A DNA stretch of 64,000 nucleotides from Paenibacillus periandrae (GCF_022458865.1 NZ_JAJNMU010000005.1:186001-250000), one strand, 5' to 3'; positions 32,769-41,632 are shown, numbered from the stretch's first letter. The notes: generated from the sequence alone by a model not told the origin. A program made the numbers and translations.

Positions 32769-33813
32769 GGGAAAATCCTCGCAGCTTCCGCATATAGTCA
32801 TCCCATTGTTTGTGATCCTTGCCAATCCGGTTATTGTCGGCCCCGAAGAAATCCAGCTTCGCTTCCGGTACACCGAGGTAAACCTCCTGGTCGACGGCAA
32901 ACAGATCCTCTGTGCATTTCACCATAAAAGCATCCGGTCCTGATCTAACCTGATAAATCGTTTCCGATCCCAGCATTTCTCTCGTCACAACCACACCACG
33001 CAGCGATAGGTGGTGCTCAGCAGGCTTGTCCGACAAAATGGCACTCTCCGGACGGAATCCATACTTCACCCCGCCCACTCCCAAATCGGCTACGTTCATC
33101 GGAGGAACTCCGATAAATTGTGCGGCAAACAAATTGTTGGGCTGACGATACATCACATCCGGCGGAGCCTCCTGCTGAATTTGACCCTTATTCATCAAGA
33201 CGATTGTATCCGCCATTGACATCGCCTCCACCTGATCATGAGTGACGTAGACGAACGTCGTACCGAGCTTTTTGTGCAGCTCGATCAACTCAATCCGCAT
33301 CTGTACTCTGAGCTTTGCATCCAGATTGGATAAAGGCTCATCCATCAGAAACACCGAAGGCTGCTTGACCATAGCACGGGCCAATGCAACACGCTGGCGC
33401 TGACCACCTGACAAGGTGGACGGTTTACGATCCAGATACTCATACAGTCCAACCGTAGCGCTGATGGTCTCCACCAGACGGGTACGCTCTGCTTTGGGAA
33501 CCTTGTTATTTTTCAAACCGAACTCAATATTTTCCCGCACCGACATCGTCGGGTAGATGGCATAGTTCTGAAACACCATCGCAACCCCTCTTTTGCCAGG
33601 CGCAATGCTCGTTACATCTTTTCCGTTAATGAGCACCTGACCTGACGTTTGTGGATCGATGCCAGCGATCATGCGCAGCAAGGTCGTTTTCCCACAGCCG
33701 GACGGACCGACCAGTACCGTGAATTTGCCGTCTTCGATCGTCAGATCGAGATCCTTGATGACCGTATGTTTCTCAAATGTTTTGGTAACTTGTCTGAACT
33801 CAATGGAAGCCAT
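32761..33813 (-). CDS. ugpC: UgpC-like sugar-phosphate importer ATPase
   Basis: 350-residue ATPase of the importer. Walker A GPSGCGKTTLLR, Q-loop VFQNYAIYPTMSV, signature LSGGQRQRVALARAMV, Walker B VFLMDEPLSNLD and switch THDQVEAM are complete. The C-terminal TOBE-type regulatory domain (about 235-330, starting PPMNVADLG) is of the MalK/UgpC class, which is shared among several importers. It is the only such ATPase in the window and could also energise the LplA-type and CUT1 importers. ATG at 33813 follows GGGGGAT. First importer gene after the DeoR gene (31-base gap). Confidence 0.92.
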   Translation of the reverse strand: MASIEFRQVTKTFEKHTVIKDLDLTIEDGKFTVLVGPSGCGKTTLLRMIAGIDPQTSGQVLINGKDVTSIAPGKRGVAMVFQNYAIYPTMSVRENIEFGLKNNKVPKAERTRLVETISATVGLYEYLDRKPSTLSGGQRQRVALARAMVKQPSVFLMDEPLSNLDAKLRVQMRIELIELHKKLGTTFVYVTHDQVEAMSMADTIVLMNKGQIQQEAPPDVMYRQPNNLFAAQFIGVPPMNVADLGVGGVKYGFRPESAILSDKPAEHHLSLRGVVVTREMLGSETIYQVRSGPDAFMVKCTEDLFAVDQEVYLGVPEAKLDFFGADNNRIGKDHKQWDDYMRKLRGFSHG

Positions 33814-33844
33814 AAGCAATCCCCCTTTCCCTATGCATTTACAT

Positions 33845-34606
33845 TTATACCCTGTACACCGTCATACCCCAGTCCTGAAAAGGCTTGATATCGTAATCAC
33901 TCACCTCTTTACCTGTAATCAAGGTGTGAATGGCCGAGTTCGGGGCTACGGTATGGAGCGATAGCTTGCCGATCTTGCTGTCGTCGGTCACGACTACGAT
34001 TTCCCTGGCCGACTTGATCATCCCCTGCTTCGCCGTGACCAGTTGGGCTTCCGGATGCATAAGTCCGTGCTGCGGGTGCAGCGCAGGCGTTCCGATGAAT
34101 GCCTTCTCCACATGCAGCGACCCCAGTACATGATCCGTGAACATGCCATTTAGCATATAACTGGAAGGATACAGCTCTCCTCCGGTTAAAATCACTTTAA
34201 TTCGCGGGGCATCTCGCAGCTCGGCAGCAACGTTCATATCGTTCGTGACGACTGTTATATGGGAGCGGTGAACGAGATTTTTGGCAATGTGCAGTGTCGT
34301 GGTGCCGGAGTCGATAATAATGTTCTCCCCGTCTTCCACCAGGCTTGCTGCCATCTGACCGATTCTTTCCTTTTGATCCACACGCTGGTGCGTTCTTTCG
34401 TTAAAGGATGGCTCATCGTGAGTCCACTGCTCAATGATGACACCGCCGTGAGTCCGCTTCAGTATGCCCTCCTGCTCAATTTCCGTTAGATCCCGGCGGA
34501 TCGTAGCCTCATGCACGTTAAACTCATTGGCAAGCACAGTAATGGTCGCTGTCCGATACTGCCTCACATATTCCACAATACGCAGCTTTCTCTCTGCCGC
34601 CAGCAT
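33845..34606 (-). CDS. DeoR/GlpR-family repressor (copy 2)
   Basis: 253-residue paralogue of the regulator at 27730-28491, same motifs: helix-turn-helix VHEATIRRDLTEIEQEGIL, RTHGGV, effector-domain DSGTTTLHIAKNL. It is the first gene of the operon with the Ugp-like importer, and TG(T/C)TCA repeats lie in its promoter, so autoregulation is likely. The final 20 residues and the turn region differ most from the other copy. Effector is expected to be a sugar or glycerol phosphate. ATG start. Confidence 0.87.
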   Translation of the reverse strand: MLAAERKLRIVEYVRQYRTATITVLANEFNVHEATIRRDLTEIEQEGILKRTHGGVIIEQWTHDEPSFNERTHQRVDQKERIGQMAASLVEDGENIIIDSGTTTLHIAKNLVHRSHITVVTNDMNVAAELRDAPRIKVILTGGELYPSSYMLNGMFTDHVLGSLHVEKAFIGTPALHPQHGLMHPEAQLVTAKQGMIKSAREIVVVTDDSKIGKLSLHTVAPNSAIHTLITGKEVSDYDIKPFQDWGMTVYRV

Positions 34607-34631
34607 TCGTCAATTCCCCCTTGATCAACTC

Positions 34632-34682
34632 TGTTCATTACTGCAATATAAACATTCGTTTTGTTCATTCATGTTCAATTGT
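34632..34682 (-). promoter_or_regulatory. DeoR-type repeats upstream of the importer operon
   Basis: TGTTCATTCA (34662) and TGTTCAATTG (34672) are direct repeats 10 bases apart, with another TGTTCATTA at 34632. They are 25-75 bases upstream of the DeoR copy 2 start. Confidence 0.58.
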
Positions 34683-34830
34683 ATTGTAATCATGAAGCAT
34701 CAAGCGGGTGTTAAGCCGATATGAAGAATACGTAAATCGATTGAAGTCCGATTGAACTGCAATGCATGTCGAATTTTTGTTCCACGAGCAACATTTTATG
34801 ACGAAAATTAGCCTGAATCCCTTGTCAGTG

Positions 34831-36042
34831 CTAGTAATTCAGCCTTTCGTTGTAAGCTCTTAACAGCGTAAATCGATTAAGCCTAACCTGGTGCGCCTCC
34901 CGCAGACTGCTTTCCAGCAGTTCTTCGCTTACACCCAGCTCCTGTATCGAAGTCGGTCCGCCAATTTTCTCCAAGAGTACACTCAATGTTGCAGGGTCAG
35001 GGATATTCGCGATTTCAAGGCACAGCTCTTCCCAATGCTCGGCAATCCTTGCTCCCGGCCCCCACGACTCCTTCTCAGCTGCGCTCTTCCATACCTCACT
35101 GCCCTCACTAGCGATCTGATGATACAGTCTGGATATCTGGACACAGGCCACGCCCACCTTCGCCCCATGCAGCAGCTGTCTTTTACCAAGCCGGATATAC
35201 GCCATCTCCCAATAGTGAGAAAGATGATGCTCCGCACCCGAAGCTGGATGGGAATGACCGAGCAGCAGCATCGCAAGACCGGATTCGATCAGCGCTCCGG
35301 TTAGTGTGCGAATGCCCTCCTTCTGCCTGAGCGCGATCAAGTCGATCTGATTCACACATTGCAGTAGTGCCGTCCGGGTTATATCCGCAGCTGCCTGAAG
35401 GTAAGGCTCTGCGCCTACAATCGAACCGAATTTCCAGTCAAACAGGGACGTATATTTGCCCAGCATATCTGCAAACCCCGCTGCTATCATCGCTTTGGGA
35501 GCCTTAACCAAAATGTCCAGATCGGCAAATATCGCATCCGGTCCAACCGCCGCAATCGTCTGCTTATCTCCCCTAATCAGAATAGGGGCTCCCTTGGAAT
35601 TAAAACCGTCTACAGAAGGAGCTGTAGGTACAGAGACAAAAGGAATCCTCGTGCTGTAGGCGGAATATCTGGCAATATCGTGAATCGTTCCTCCACCCAC
35701 CGCAATCACTACATCGGCTGTATAACGCTGTATATCGATGATGTGCTGAATAAGAGCAGGCTCGTCAGCAATGACATCACCTTGAGCATTTGGCTTAATC
35801 ATTGTGGTATGTACGCACAAATCAGCACTTGTTAGCATTGCCTCTAATTGAGCCCCCGCCACCTGATAAGTAATGGAATCCGCCACAATACTGACTTGTC
35901 GATAAGACTTGCCGACCAAATAAGAAGCCACTTCCTGGATCGCACCCGATTCAATTTGGATCAGATCCAGATCTATGGCTTGTCTTGCACTTGCCTCACA
36001 GCCTGCTGCCGCTTTCTTGATTTTCGCTAATAGATCTACCAT
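34831..36042 (-). CDS. egsA: sn-Glycerol-1-phosphate dehydrogenase (AraM/EgsA)
   Basis: 403-residue metal- and NAD(P)-dependent dehydrogenase that interconverts dihydroxyacetone phosphate and sn-glycerol 1-phosphate. VIAVGGGTIHDIARYSAYST is the dinucleotide-binding motif, PTAPSVDGFNSKGAPI the substrate loop, and Asp (GFADMLGKYTSLFDW), His (GHSHPASGAEHH) and His (LLHGAKVGV) the expected metal ligands. The bacterial relative AraM is Ni-dependent. No prenylglyceryl-phosphate synthase (PcrB) gene is nearby, so a catabolic direction, G1P to DHAP, fits the importer context. The ATG Shine-Dalgarno GAGGTAGTG is 12 bases away. Its promoter carries three TG(T/C)TCA repeats. Confidence 0.9.
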   Translation of the reverse strand: MVDLLAKIKKAAAGCEASARQAIDLDLIQIESGAIQEVASYLVGKSYRQVSIVADSITYQVAGAQLEAMLTSADLCVHTTMIKPNAQGDVIADEPALIQHIIDIQRYTADVVIAVGGGTIHDIARYSAYSTRIPFVSVPTAPSVDGFNSKGAPILIRGDKQTIAAVGPDAIFADLDILVKAPKAMIAAGFADMLGKYTSLFDWKFGSIVGAEPYLQAAADITRTALLQCVNQIDLIALRQKEGIRTLTGALIESGLAMLLLGHSHPASGAEHHLSHYWEMAYIRLGKRQLLHGAKVGVACVQISRLYHQIASEGSEVWKSAAEKESWGPGARIAEHWEELCLEIANIPDPATLSVLLEKIGGPTSIQELGVSEELLESSLREAHQVRLNRFTLLRAYNERLNY

Positions 36043-36453
36043 AATTCACTTCACTACCTCATCCTGTTTCTTTTCTTTGCATTGGATTGTATATACCGAA
36101 ATCACACATATGCATATGCACATGCAAATCCAATCAAATCGCGCATAATATTGCTCATTATGTTCATTTGTGCTCAAATTGATTATAAGAGTCGTTTATT
36201 AGGGGAGTGTCAACGGGATATGAATAATATGTAAAGCCTTGGAGGGGAATTACTGTTCAACATACAGGATGGGACCTTGAATTTCTGCAATAAATCAGGC
36301 TTCGTGTCCCTTGTTTGAGGGTGCTCTGTTTTATTCGATGCATTTTTTATATAATACATAGAGATACTGCGTTTAGTAGTAGCCTGTGACAAGGTGTTCG
36401 GATTGTCGCAGCAGCTTTTTATATCGAGGTAACAGACAGGGGGCAACTATACG
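36043..36453. other. 411-base divergent intergenic region
   Basis: Between egsA (minus) and the monooxygenase (plus). It contains the palindrome CATATGCATATG (36107-36118), the DeoR-type repeats at 36152-36180, and a TATAAT (36350-36355) that may be the plus-strand -10. About 36190-36340 shows nothing I recognise. Confidence 0.6.
36152..36180 (-). promoter_or_regulatory. DeoR-type repeats upstream of egsA
   Basis: TGCTCATTA (36152), TGTTCATTTG (36161) and TGCTCAAATT (36171) are head-to-tail, 9-10 bases apart. They lie about 110-140 bases upstream of egsA, which places egsA in the same regulon as the importer. Confidence 0.58.
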
Positions 36454-37470
36454 ATGCTTACTAGAGATATTCCGATTTCCGTGCTGGATCTGGCCCCTAT
36501 TGTTGTGGGCGGCACAGCCGCAGATTCCTTTAGAAACACCCTGGATCTCGCGCGTCATGCCGAGCAGTGGGGTTATCATCGCTACTGGCTCGCTGAGCAT
36601 CACAATATGCCGGGGATTGCCAGCTCTGCAACTTCGCTTGTTATTGGTTATGTTGCTTCAGGCACCCAAAAGATACGCGTCGGGTCGGGCGGCATCATGC
36701 TGCCTAATCATGCTCCATTAGTCATTGCCGAGCAGTTCGGCACGCTGGAATCCATGTATCCCGGTCGCATTGATCTTGGACTCGGCAGAGCGCCAGGCTC
36801 GGACCAGCCCGCTGCACGAGCGCTGCGTCGCGGCCTGGGCAGTGACGGCAATGATTTCCCCGAGCTGCTTAGCGAGCTTCGTGCTTATCTGGACAATACG
36901 CCGGAGGCCCGGCCCGTTGGGGTAAGGGCCATTCCAGGTGAGGGACTTAGCATCCCGATCTGGCTGTTAGGCTCAAGCGGCTTCAGTGCGCAGCTCGCCG
37001 GACATCTGGGTCTGCCCTTTGCCTTTGCAAGCCATTTTGCTCCCGATTATTTGCTGCCCGCATTGGATCTATATCGCAGCAGCTTCCGTCCTTCGGAGTC
37101 GCTGGACAAGCCTTATGCGATGATCGGCCTGAACATTATTGCTGCCGATACCGACGAAGAAGCCCGCAAGCTGGCAACCTCTCAGGAGCAGCAATTCCTT
37201 AACCTCATTCGTGGTCGTACCGGCCCGCTTAATCCGCCTGTTGACAGCATGGATGCACTGTGGAATCCTCAGGAAGAAGCCCATATCCGCAAGCAGCTGA
37301 GCTATACGATTACGGGCAATAAAGCAACGGTTCACAAGAAGCTCCAGCAGGTCCTGCAGGATACAGGAGCCGACGAAATCATTGTAAGTGCGCAAATCTA
37401 TGAGCATGAGGCCCGTTTGCGTTCTTATCAATATTTGGCAGAGCTCGTGAAAGCCGGAGATCACGCTTAA
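36454..37470 (+). CDS. Luciferase-like (LLM class) flavin monooxygenase
   Basis: 338-residue FMN-dependent monooxygenase or reductase of the bacterial luciferase family, subgroup with start [26 protein letters not shown] (near residue 48), [20 protein letters not shown] and [15 protein letters not shown] are family hallmarks of FMN/substrate-binding loops. It ends [23 protein letters not shown] is preceded by GGGGG at 12 bases. Substrate unknown; proteins like YvbT are annotated as alkanal monooxygenase-like with no assigned physiology. Monocistronic as far as visible; the AraC gene follows after 245 bases. Confidence 0.87.
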   Translation: MLTRDIPISVLDLAPIVVGGTAADSFRNTLDLARHAEQWGYHRYWLAEHHNMPGIASSATSLVIGYVASGTQKIRVGSGGIMLPNHAPLVIAEQFGTLESMYPGRIDLGLGRAPGSDQPAARALRRGLGSDGNDFPELLSELRAYLDNTPEARPVGVRAIPGEGLSIPIWLLGSSGFSAQLAGHLGLPFAFASHFAPDYLLPALDLYRSSFRPSESLDKPYAMIGLNIIAADTDEEARKLATSQEQQFLNLIRGRTGPLNPPVDSMDALWNPQEEAHIRKQLSYTITGNKATVHKKLQQVLQDTGADEIIVSAQIYEHEARLRSYQYLAELVKAGDHA

Positions 37471-37715
37471 CAGGTGCTCCGTTGCTCTCCCGCGTCGGTC
37501 CCCCCCTCATCCTCCATCCTATGCAGCAAGCATATAAGGAAGAGAGGTCCATCGAGGTGGCAGCGTTGTCCACAGCTTCGCTGCCTTTTTCTTCGGGCAA
37601 AGCATCACGGAATCCGTCACTCAGCCAGTTGTCCGGATTTTCCACCATTCCTACTGAAGCCACCAAATGCTTATATTTTGCTTATCCATCAACATGCAAA
37701 GAAGGCCAGGCCGCC

Positions 37716-38543
37716 ATGTACTTCCAACAGCTCGTACAGCTCATTCCCACGCTCGACGCGATCACTCCAAGTCACAGCTCCCAAACCGTTATCACCCCTG
37801 GTCAAAGCCACCAGTTAATCATTGTCCAACGCGGGCATCTTCTCATCTCTGCCAAAGATCAGGAGCCTGTCGTTTGTACTCAAGGCTTTGCATGTCATCC
37901 AGACCATAGTCCTTACTACATTCAGGTTCCCAAAACCAAAGAAGCCGAATACGTAGTTATCACCTACCACGTGCAGCCGGAGACTAGCACCTGGACTCTC
38001 TATGGGCCGCTCCATACGATGAGTGAAATTAAAATCCACTATATGATTGAAGAATTGCTGCGCACCATGCATGAGATCGATACGCATTCCCCAGACGAAG
38101 AGGCAGCGCAGCAGTTTCGAAAACGGTTGATGCTGGAGCGAATCCTGTTCATTTATTTGTACGAATCGCGGATGCGAGAGGAATTCAAGTCTTCTGTGAA
38201 TTCAATTGAGGAGACCATTTCTTATATCAATGAACATTACATGTTAAAGCTGACACTGCCTATGCTGTCGCGTCGCGCTGGTATGAGTGAAGGCCATTAC
38301 ACCGTGCTGTTCAAAAAACATACCGGTGAAACCTTAATGACGTATATCAACAATCTGCGTATTGAAAAAGCCAAGCTCCTATTCCAGCAAACCGAACTGC
38401 TAGCCAAAGAAATTGCACAAAAAGTAGGTTACGTCGATTATTTTCATTTTAGCAGGGTATTCAAAAAGATAACCGGAGCTTCCCCCTCCCTCTTTCAGCA
38501 AAACCATGCTCCCACAAATACGAATCGAACATCTAAAGATTAG
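37716..38543 (+). CDS. AraC-family regulator next to iron-siderophore importer
   Basis: 275-residue one-component regulator. N-terminal cupin-like sensor (about 10-140, with GQSHQLIIVQRGHLLISA and SPYYIQVP), C-terminal double helix-turn-helix (LTLPMLSRRAGMSEGHYTVL, then LLAKEIAQKVGYVDYFHFSR). The open frame extends 78 codons upstream to 37482 but that part looks unlike protein; ATG at 37716 is preferred although its AGG-rich Shine-Dalgarno is only fair. The 94-base gap to the binding-protein gene contains twin palindromes and a Fur box, so it probably activates that operon when siderophore is present, by analogy with Btr of B. subtilis. Confidence 0.84.
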   Translation: MYFQQLVQLIPTLDAITPSHSSQTVITPGQSHQLIIVQRGHLLISAKDQEPVVCTQGFACHPDHSPYYIQVPKTKEAEYVVITYHVQPETSTWTLYGPLHTMSEIKIHYMIEELLRTMHEIDTHSPDEEAAQQFRKRLMLERILFIYLYESRMREEFKSSVNSIEETISYINEHYMLKLTLPMLSRRAGMSEGHYTVLFKKHTGETLMTYINNLRIEKAKLLFQQTELLAKEIAQKVGYVDYFHFSRVFKKITGASPSLFQQNHAPTNTNRTSKD

Positions 38544-38570
38544 ACATGCCCGATCTAATGATTAGATATG
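38531..38570. promoter_or_regulatory. Tandem palindromic repeats, candidate AraC sites
   Basis: ATCTAAAGATTAGACATG (38531-38548) and ATCTAATGATTAGATATG (38553-38570) are nearly identical and 22 bases apart. Each contains ATCTAANGATTAGA. The first overlaps the AraC stop codon; both sit just upstream of the -10 of the importer operon. Confidence 0.55.
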
Positions 38571-38591
38571 TTACTTTCAAAAAGAATCGGC

Positions 38592-38620
38592 TATAATCCA
38601 AATGATAATAATAATCATTT
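38592..38620 (+). promoter_or_regulatory. Fur box and -10 of the siderophore importer operon
   Basis: TATAAT at 38592-38597; AATGATAATAATAATCATTT (38601-38620) is a dyad with AAATGAT/ATCATTT arms matching the Fur consensus pattern GATAATnATAATC. Immediately downstream of the -10, so Fe-Fur would block initiation. Confidence 0.82.
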
Positions 38621-38636
38621 TCAGGGGGATATACAG

Positions 38637-39629
38637 ATGAATCTTTGGATGAAACGCCCACTCAGTATTGCACTGGTGAGCTTATTTACAGCATTAAGCC
38701 TTGCCGCTTGCGGAACTTCCACTACGACTCCATCCGGGACAGCTCCACAATCCAGCTCGACACCGGCAGCATCTACAACAACACCAGCAGCAGCAGGTAC
38801 AGATGGTAAGATCACCGTTCAGGATGCACAAGGTACCGTCGAGCTTGCCAAAAAACCTGTAAAAATCGTCACAATGGATTTCAGCTTCACGGATGCACTG
38901 GTTACTTTAGGGACCTTACCCATTGGGGTTGCTGACGATTCCAGCCCAGACCTGTTCATGGATAGCGTCAAAAGCCAATTGAAAAACTATACATCGGTCG
39001 GTTCCCGCTACGAGCCGAATATCGAATTGATCAGCTCGCTGCAGCCAGACCTGATTATCGCAGATCTGAATAAGCACAAAAACGCAATTCCTCAATTAAA
39101 GGCGATCGCTCCTTTGCTCGTTCTGGACGATTCGCAGGCAGACTATAATCAAATGCTCAAAAACTATGCAATCATCGCAAAAGCGCTTGGTAAGGAAGAA
39201 GAAGGCAAGAAACGCCTTGCTGAGCACCAAACGAAAATCGACGCTGTGAAAAAGAAGCTGACCAACACCAATCTGCGTGTACTGCCAGCCGTTACGAATT
39301 CCAAGGGCTTCTATGCGCATTCGGACCACTCCTTTGGCGGCTCCTTCCTGATGCTGCTTGGATTTACAGATCCGGTGAAAAACACAGCAGCTAATCCGCA
39401 GCTTACCCTAGAGCAGCTTGTTGAAGCCAATCCGCAAGCCATGTTCCTACTGCCGTCTGAGAAAGAAACGATCGTTAATCAATGGGAAACCAACCCGCTG
39501 TGGAAGCAAATCGATGCCGTTGCCAACAAGAAAGTATTTACAGTAGAAAGACGTGACTGGTCACTATCACGCGGATTGCTTGGGTCCGAGAAAATCGCCG
39601 AGGATATCCTCAAAAACCTGGGAGCCTAG
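38637..39629 (+). CDS. Iron-siderophore ABC binding lipoprotein (FeuA/YfiY type)
   Basis: 330-residue Fe3+-siderophore binding protein. Lipobox SLAAC (Cys25) precedes a Thr/Ser/Ala-rich linker (to about residue 55). KITVQDAQGTVELAKKPVKI, YEPNIELISSLQPDLIIADL, HSDHSFGGSFLMLLGF and NPQAMFLLPSEKET follow the FecB/FhuD fold. ATG follows AGGGGGAT. First gene of the operon with two permeases. Fur box immediately upstream shows iron regulation. The siderophore type is not evident; no synthesis genes are in the window. Confidence 0.9.
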   Translation: MNLWMKRPLSIALVSLFTALSLAACGTSTTTPSGTAPQSSSTPAASTTTPAAAGTDGKITVQDAQGTVELAKKPVKIVTMDFSFTDALVTLGTLPIGVADDSSPDLFMDSVKSQLKNYTSVGSRYEPNIELISSLQPDLIIADLNKHKNAIPQLKAIAPLLVLDDSQADYNQMLKNYAIIAKALGKEEEGKKRLAEHQTKIDAVKKKLTNTNLRVLPAVTNSKGFYAHSDHSFGGSFLMLLGFTDPVKNTAANPQLTLEQLVEANPQAMFLLPSEKETIVNQWETNPLWKQIDAVANKKVFTVERRDWSLSRGLLGSEKIAEDILKNLGA

Positions 39630-39632
39630 CCG

Positions 39633-40652
39633 ATGATAAACAAGGTCCAATTGGAAAAGCAGAACCGAACCAGGTCTCTGCTCTTTCTTTTTTCTGTTTC
39701 CTTTCTGTTACTGGTCATTGGATTTCTGTGCAGTGTCAAATGGGGCCAGGCGCAAATATCATGGCGTGTCTTGTATGAAGCCTTAACGTATCAAGGACAT
39801 GATAAAAATCATCTCTATATCCAGACGCTGCGTCTGCCGCGCACTTTAACAGCAGGCATAGTAGGCATTCAACTGGCACTCGCCGGATTACTGACCCAGC
39901 TCACAACCAAAAACCCGCTGGCCTCTCCCCACGTATTCGGCATCAATGCCGGGGCAGCCATTGCCGTTGTGTTTGGTTTGGTGGTGATCAAGAATGTTTC
40001 GCTTACAGGCTCTGTCTACCTTGGTTTTATTGGGGCCGCACTTGGAGCACTCCTCGTCTGGACACTTGCGGGAACTGGCTCGAAGCAATATGTCCGTTTG
40101 GCTCTGGCAGGGATTACGATCCATTTTCTGCTCTCTTCACTGACGGAGGGGCTCATTATATTGAATCAGCAAACTACCGACAGCATGATGTTTTGGCTCG
40201 TCGGCTCTGTCAGTCAAGCTGCTTGGAAGGAGATCGGTACGATCCTTCCGTTCTTTATCGGCGGATTGCTCGCCTTTGGTCTGATGCTGCCTTCCTTCCG
40301 CCTCCTGCTGCTGGACGATGAAGTAGCGGCGGGACTCGGACAGCGGGTATTGGTCATTCGTGCTATCAGCGTGCTGCTTGTTATTGTACTGGCCGGCTCT
40401 GCAGTTGCAATATGCGGACCGATCGGTTTCATTTGCCTGATTGTCCCTCATATCGCGCGAGCCTTGGTTGGGAATCAGCTTCTTGTGCTGGCACCGCTCA
40501 CAGCATTGCTTGGAGGAACACTGCTTGTATATGCCGACTTTTTCAGCAGGTTTATCGCGTTTCCTTATGACTCTCCCGTTGGCATTGTGACAGCAGCAAT
40601 TGGCGCTCCCTTCTTCATTTATTTGGCCCGTAAAAAGGGAGGTGCCCGCTAA
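39633..40652 (+). CDS. FecCD-family siderophore ABC permease 1
   Basis: 339-residue membrane subunit, about nine hydrophobic segments. LRLPRTLTAGIVGIQLALAG, TKNPLASPHVFGINAGAAIA, and the C-terminal cytoplasmic loop GPIGFICLIVPHIARALVG are the hallmarks of FecCD permeases. Start ATG three bases after the binding-protein stop. It pairs with the next gene; no ATPase gene follows. Confidence 0.9.
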   Translation: MINKVQLEKQNRTRSLLFLFSVSFLLLVIGFLCSVKWGQAQISWRVLYEALTYQGHDKNHLYIQTLRLPRTLTAGIVGIQLALAGLLTQLTTKNPLASPHVFGINAGAAIAVVFGLVVIKNVSLTGSVYLGFIGAALGALLVWTLAGTGSKQYVRLALAGITIHFLLSSLTEGLIILNQQTTDSMMFWLVGSVSQAAWKEIGTILPFFIGGLLAFGLMLPSFRLLLLDDEVAAGLGQRVLVIRAISVLLVIVLAGSAVAICGPIGFICLIVPHIARALVGNQLLVLAPLTALLGGTLLVYADFFSRFIAFPYDSPVGIVTAAIGAPFFIYLARKKGGAR

Positions 40653-41632
40653 TGAAAAAATCTGCTGCTCTGATTGTGGCGTTTGTGCTGATGCTGGTGC
40701 TAGCGGTAGTCTCACTCCGTCTGGGAGCTGTGCCCGTTTCCTTTCAGGACGTTTGGTCCAGCATTTTGCATGAAAATAATAAATACTTTTTTATCATTTA
40801 CGAGGTGCGCCTGCCGCGTGTTCTTGTCGCCATTCTGGCGGGCTTTGGCTTGGCTGTCGGCGGTGTCATCCTGCAAAGCGTTGTGCGTAATCCGCTTGCT
40901 AGCCCCGACGTGATCGGCATTACCAAAGGTGCCGGACTGGCTGCTTCCGCTGTTATTTTTCTGTTTCCCAAAGCGCCGAGCTATTTTCTCCCGATAGCTG
41001 CTTTTATCGGCGCCTTTGCCGCCTTTGGCATTTTACTGCTGCTCAGCAAACGCTTGACCATGACGCCGGCCTCGCTTGCGCTGATCGGTATTGCGATTGG
41101 AGCTGTCTTTCAGGCGGGCACGCAATACTTAATTGTGATGCATCCGACCGACATTAATATGGCACTGCTCTGGTTGGCGGGAAGCTTGTGGAGCAAGCGG
41201 TGGGATGCCGTCTACTCGCTGCTGCCCTGGATCGCGGTGCTGCTGCCTGTGGTATGGCTCCATTATTCCAAGCTGAATGTGTTTCAGCTTGGCGATGAAA
41301 CGACAACCTCGCTCGGCCTGAGCATTGTACGGCAGCGCTTTTGGCTGCTGCTGCTCGCTGTAGCCCTCGCCGGCATATCGGTATCGGCAGTTGGCGCTAT
41401 CGGCTTTATCGGCCTGATCGCACCGCACATCGCCCGCAGTATTGTTGGCGCCCGGCACCAATGGCTGATTCCGCTCGCTGCGCTGATCGGGGCCGACCTG
41501 ATGCTGCTTGGCGATTGCCTGGGACGCATCCTGATCATCCCGCGGGAGATTCCGGTCGGCATTATGACCGCTGTCATCGGAGCACCATATTTTGTATATT
41601 TACTCAGAAAAGCACGCAGCAAGCCTGCTTGA
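40652..41632 (+). CDS. FecCD-family siderophore ABC permease 2
   Basis: 326-residue partner permease. VRLPRVLVAILAGFGLAVGG, VRNPLASPDVIGITKGAGL and GAIGFIGLIAPHIARSIVGA correspond to the family hallmarks in the first permease. ATG overlaps the preceding stop by one base (TAATG), implying coupling. The ATP-hydrolysing subunit is missing from the operon; in B. subtilis the Feu and Yfi importers use the distant ATPase YusV, so a similar arrangement is expected. Confidence 0.9.
   Translation: MKKSAALIVAFVLMLVLAVVSLRLGAVPVSFQDVWSSILHENNKYFFIIYEVRLPRVLVAILAGFGLAVGGVILQSVVRNPLASPDVIGITKGAGLAASAVIFLFPKAPSYFLPIAAFIGAFAAFGILLLLSKRLTMTPASLALIGIAIGAVFQAGTQYLIVMHPTDINMALLWLAGSLWSKRWDAVYSLLPWIAVLLPVVWLHYSKLNVFQLGDETTTSLGLSIVRQRFWLLLLAVALAGISVSAVGAIGFIGLIAPHIARSIVGARHQWLIPLAALIGADLMLLGDCLGRILIIPREIPVGIMTAVIGAPYFVYLLRKARSKPA

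Noticed and set aside
37482-37715. Longer N-terminus for the AraC-family regulator
   Set aside because: Residues before the ATG at 37716 look like random translation (no domain pattern) and cupin start fits the shorter form.
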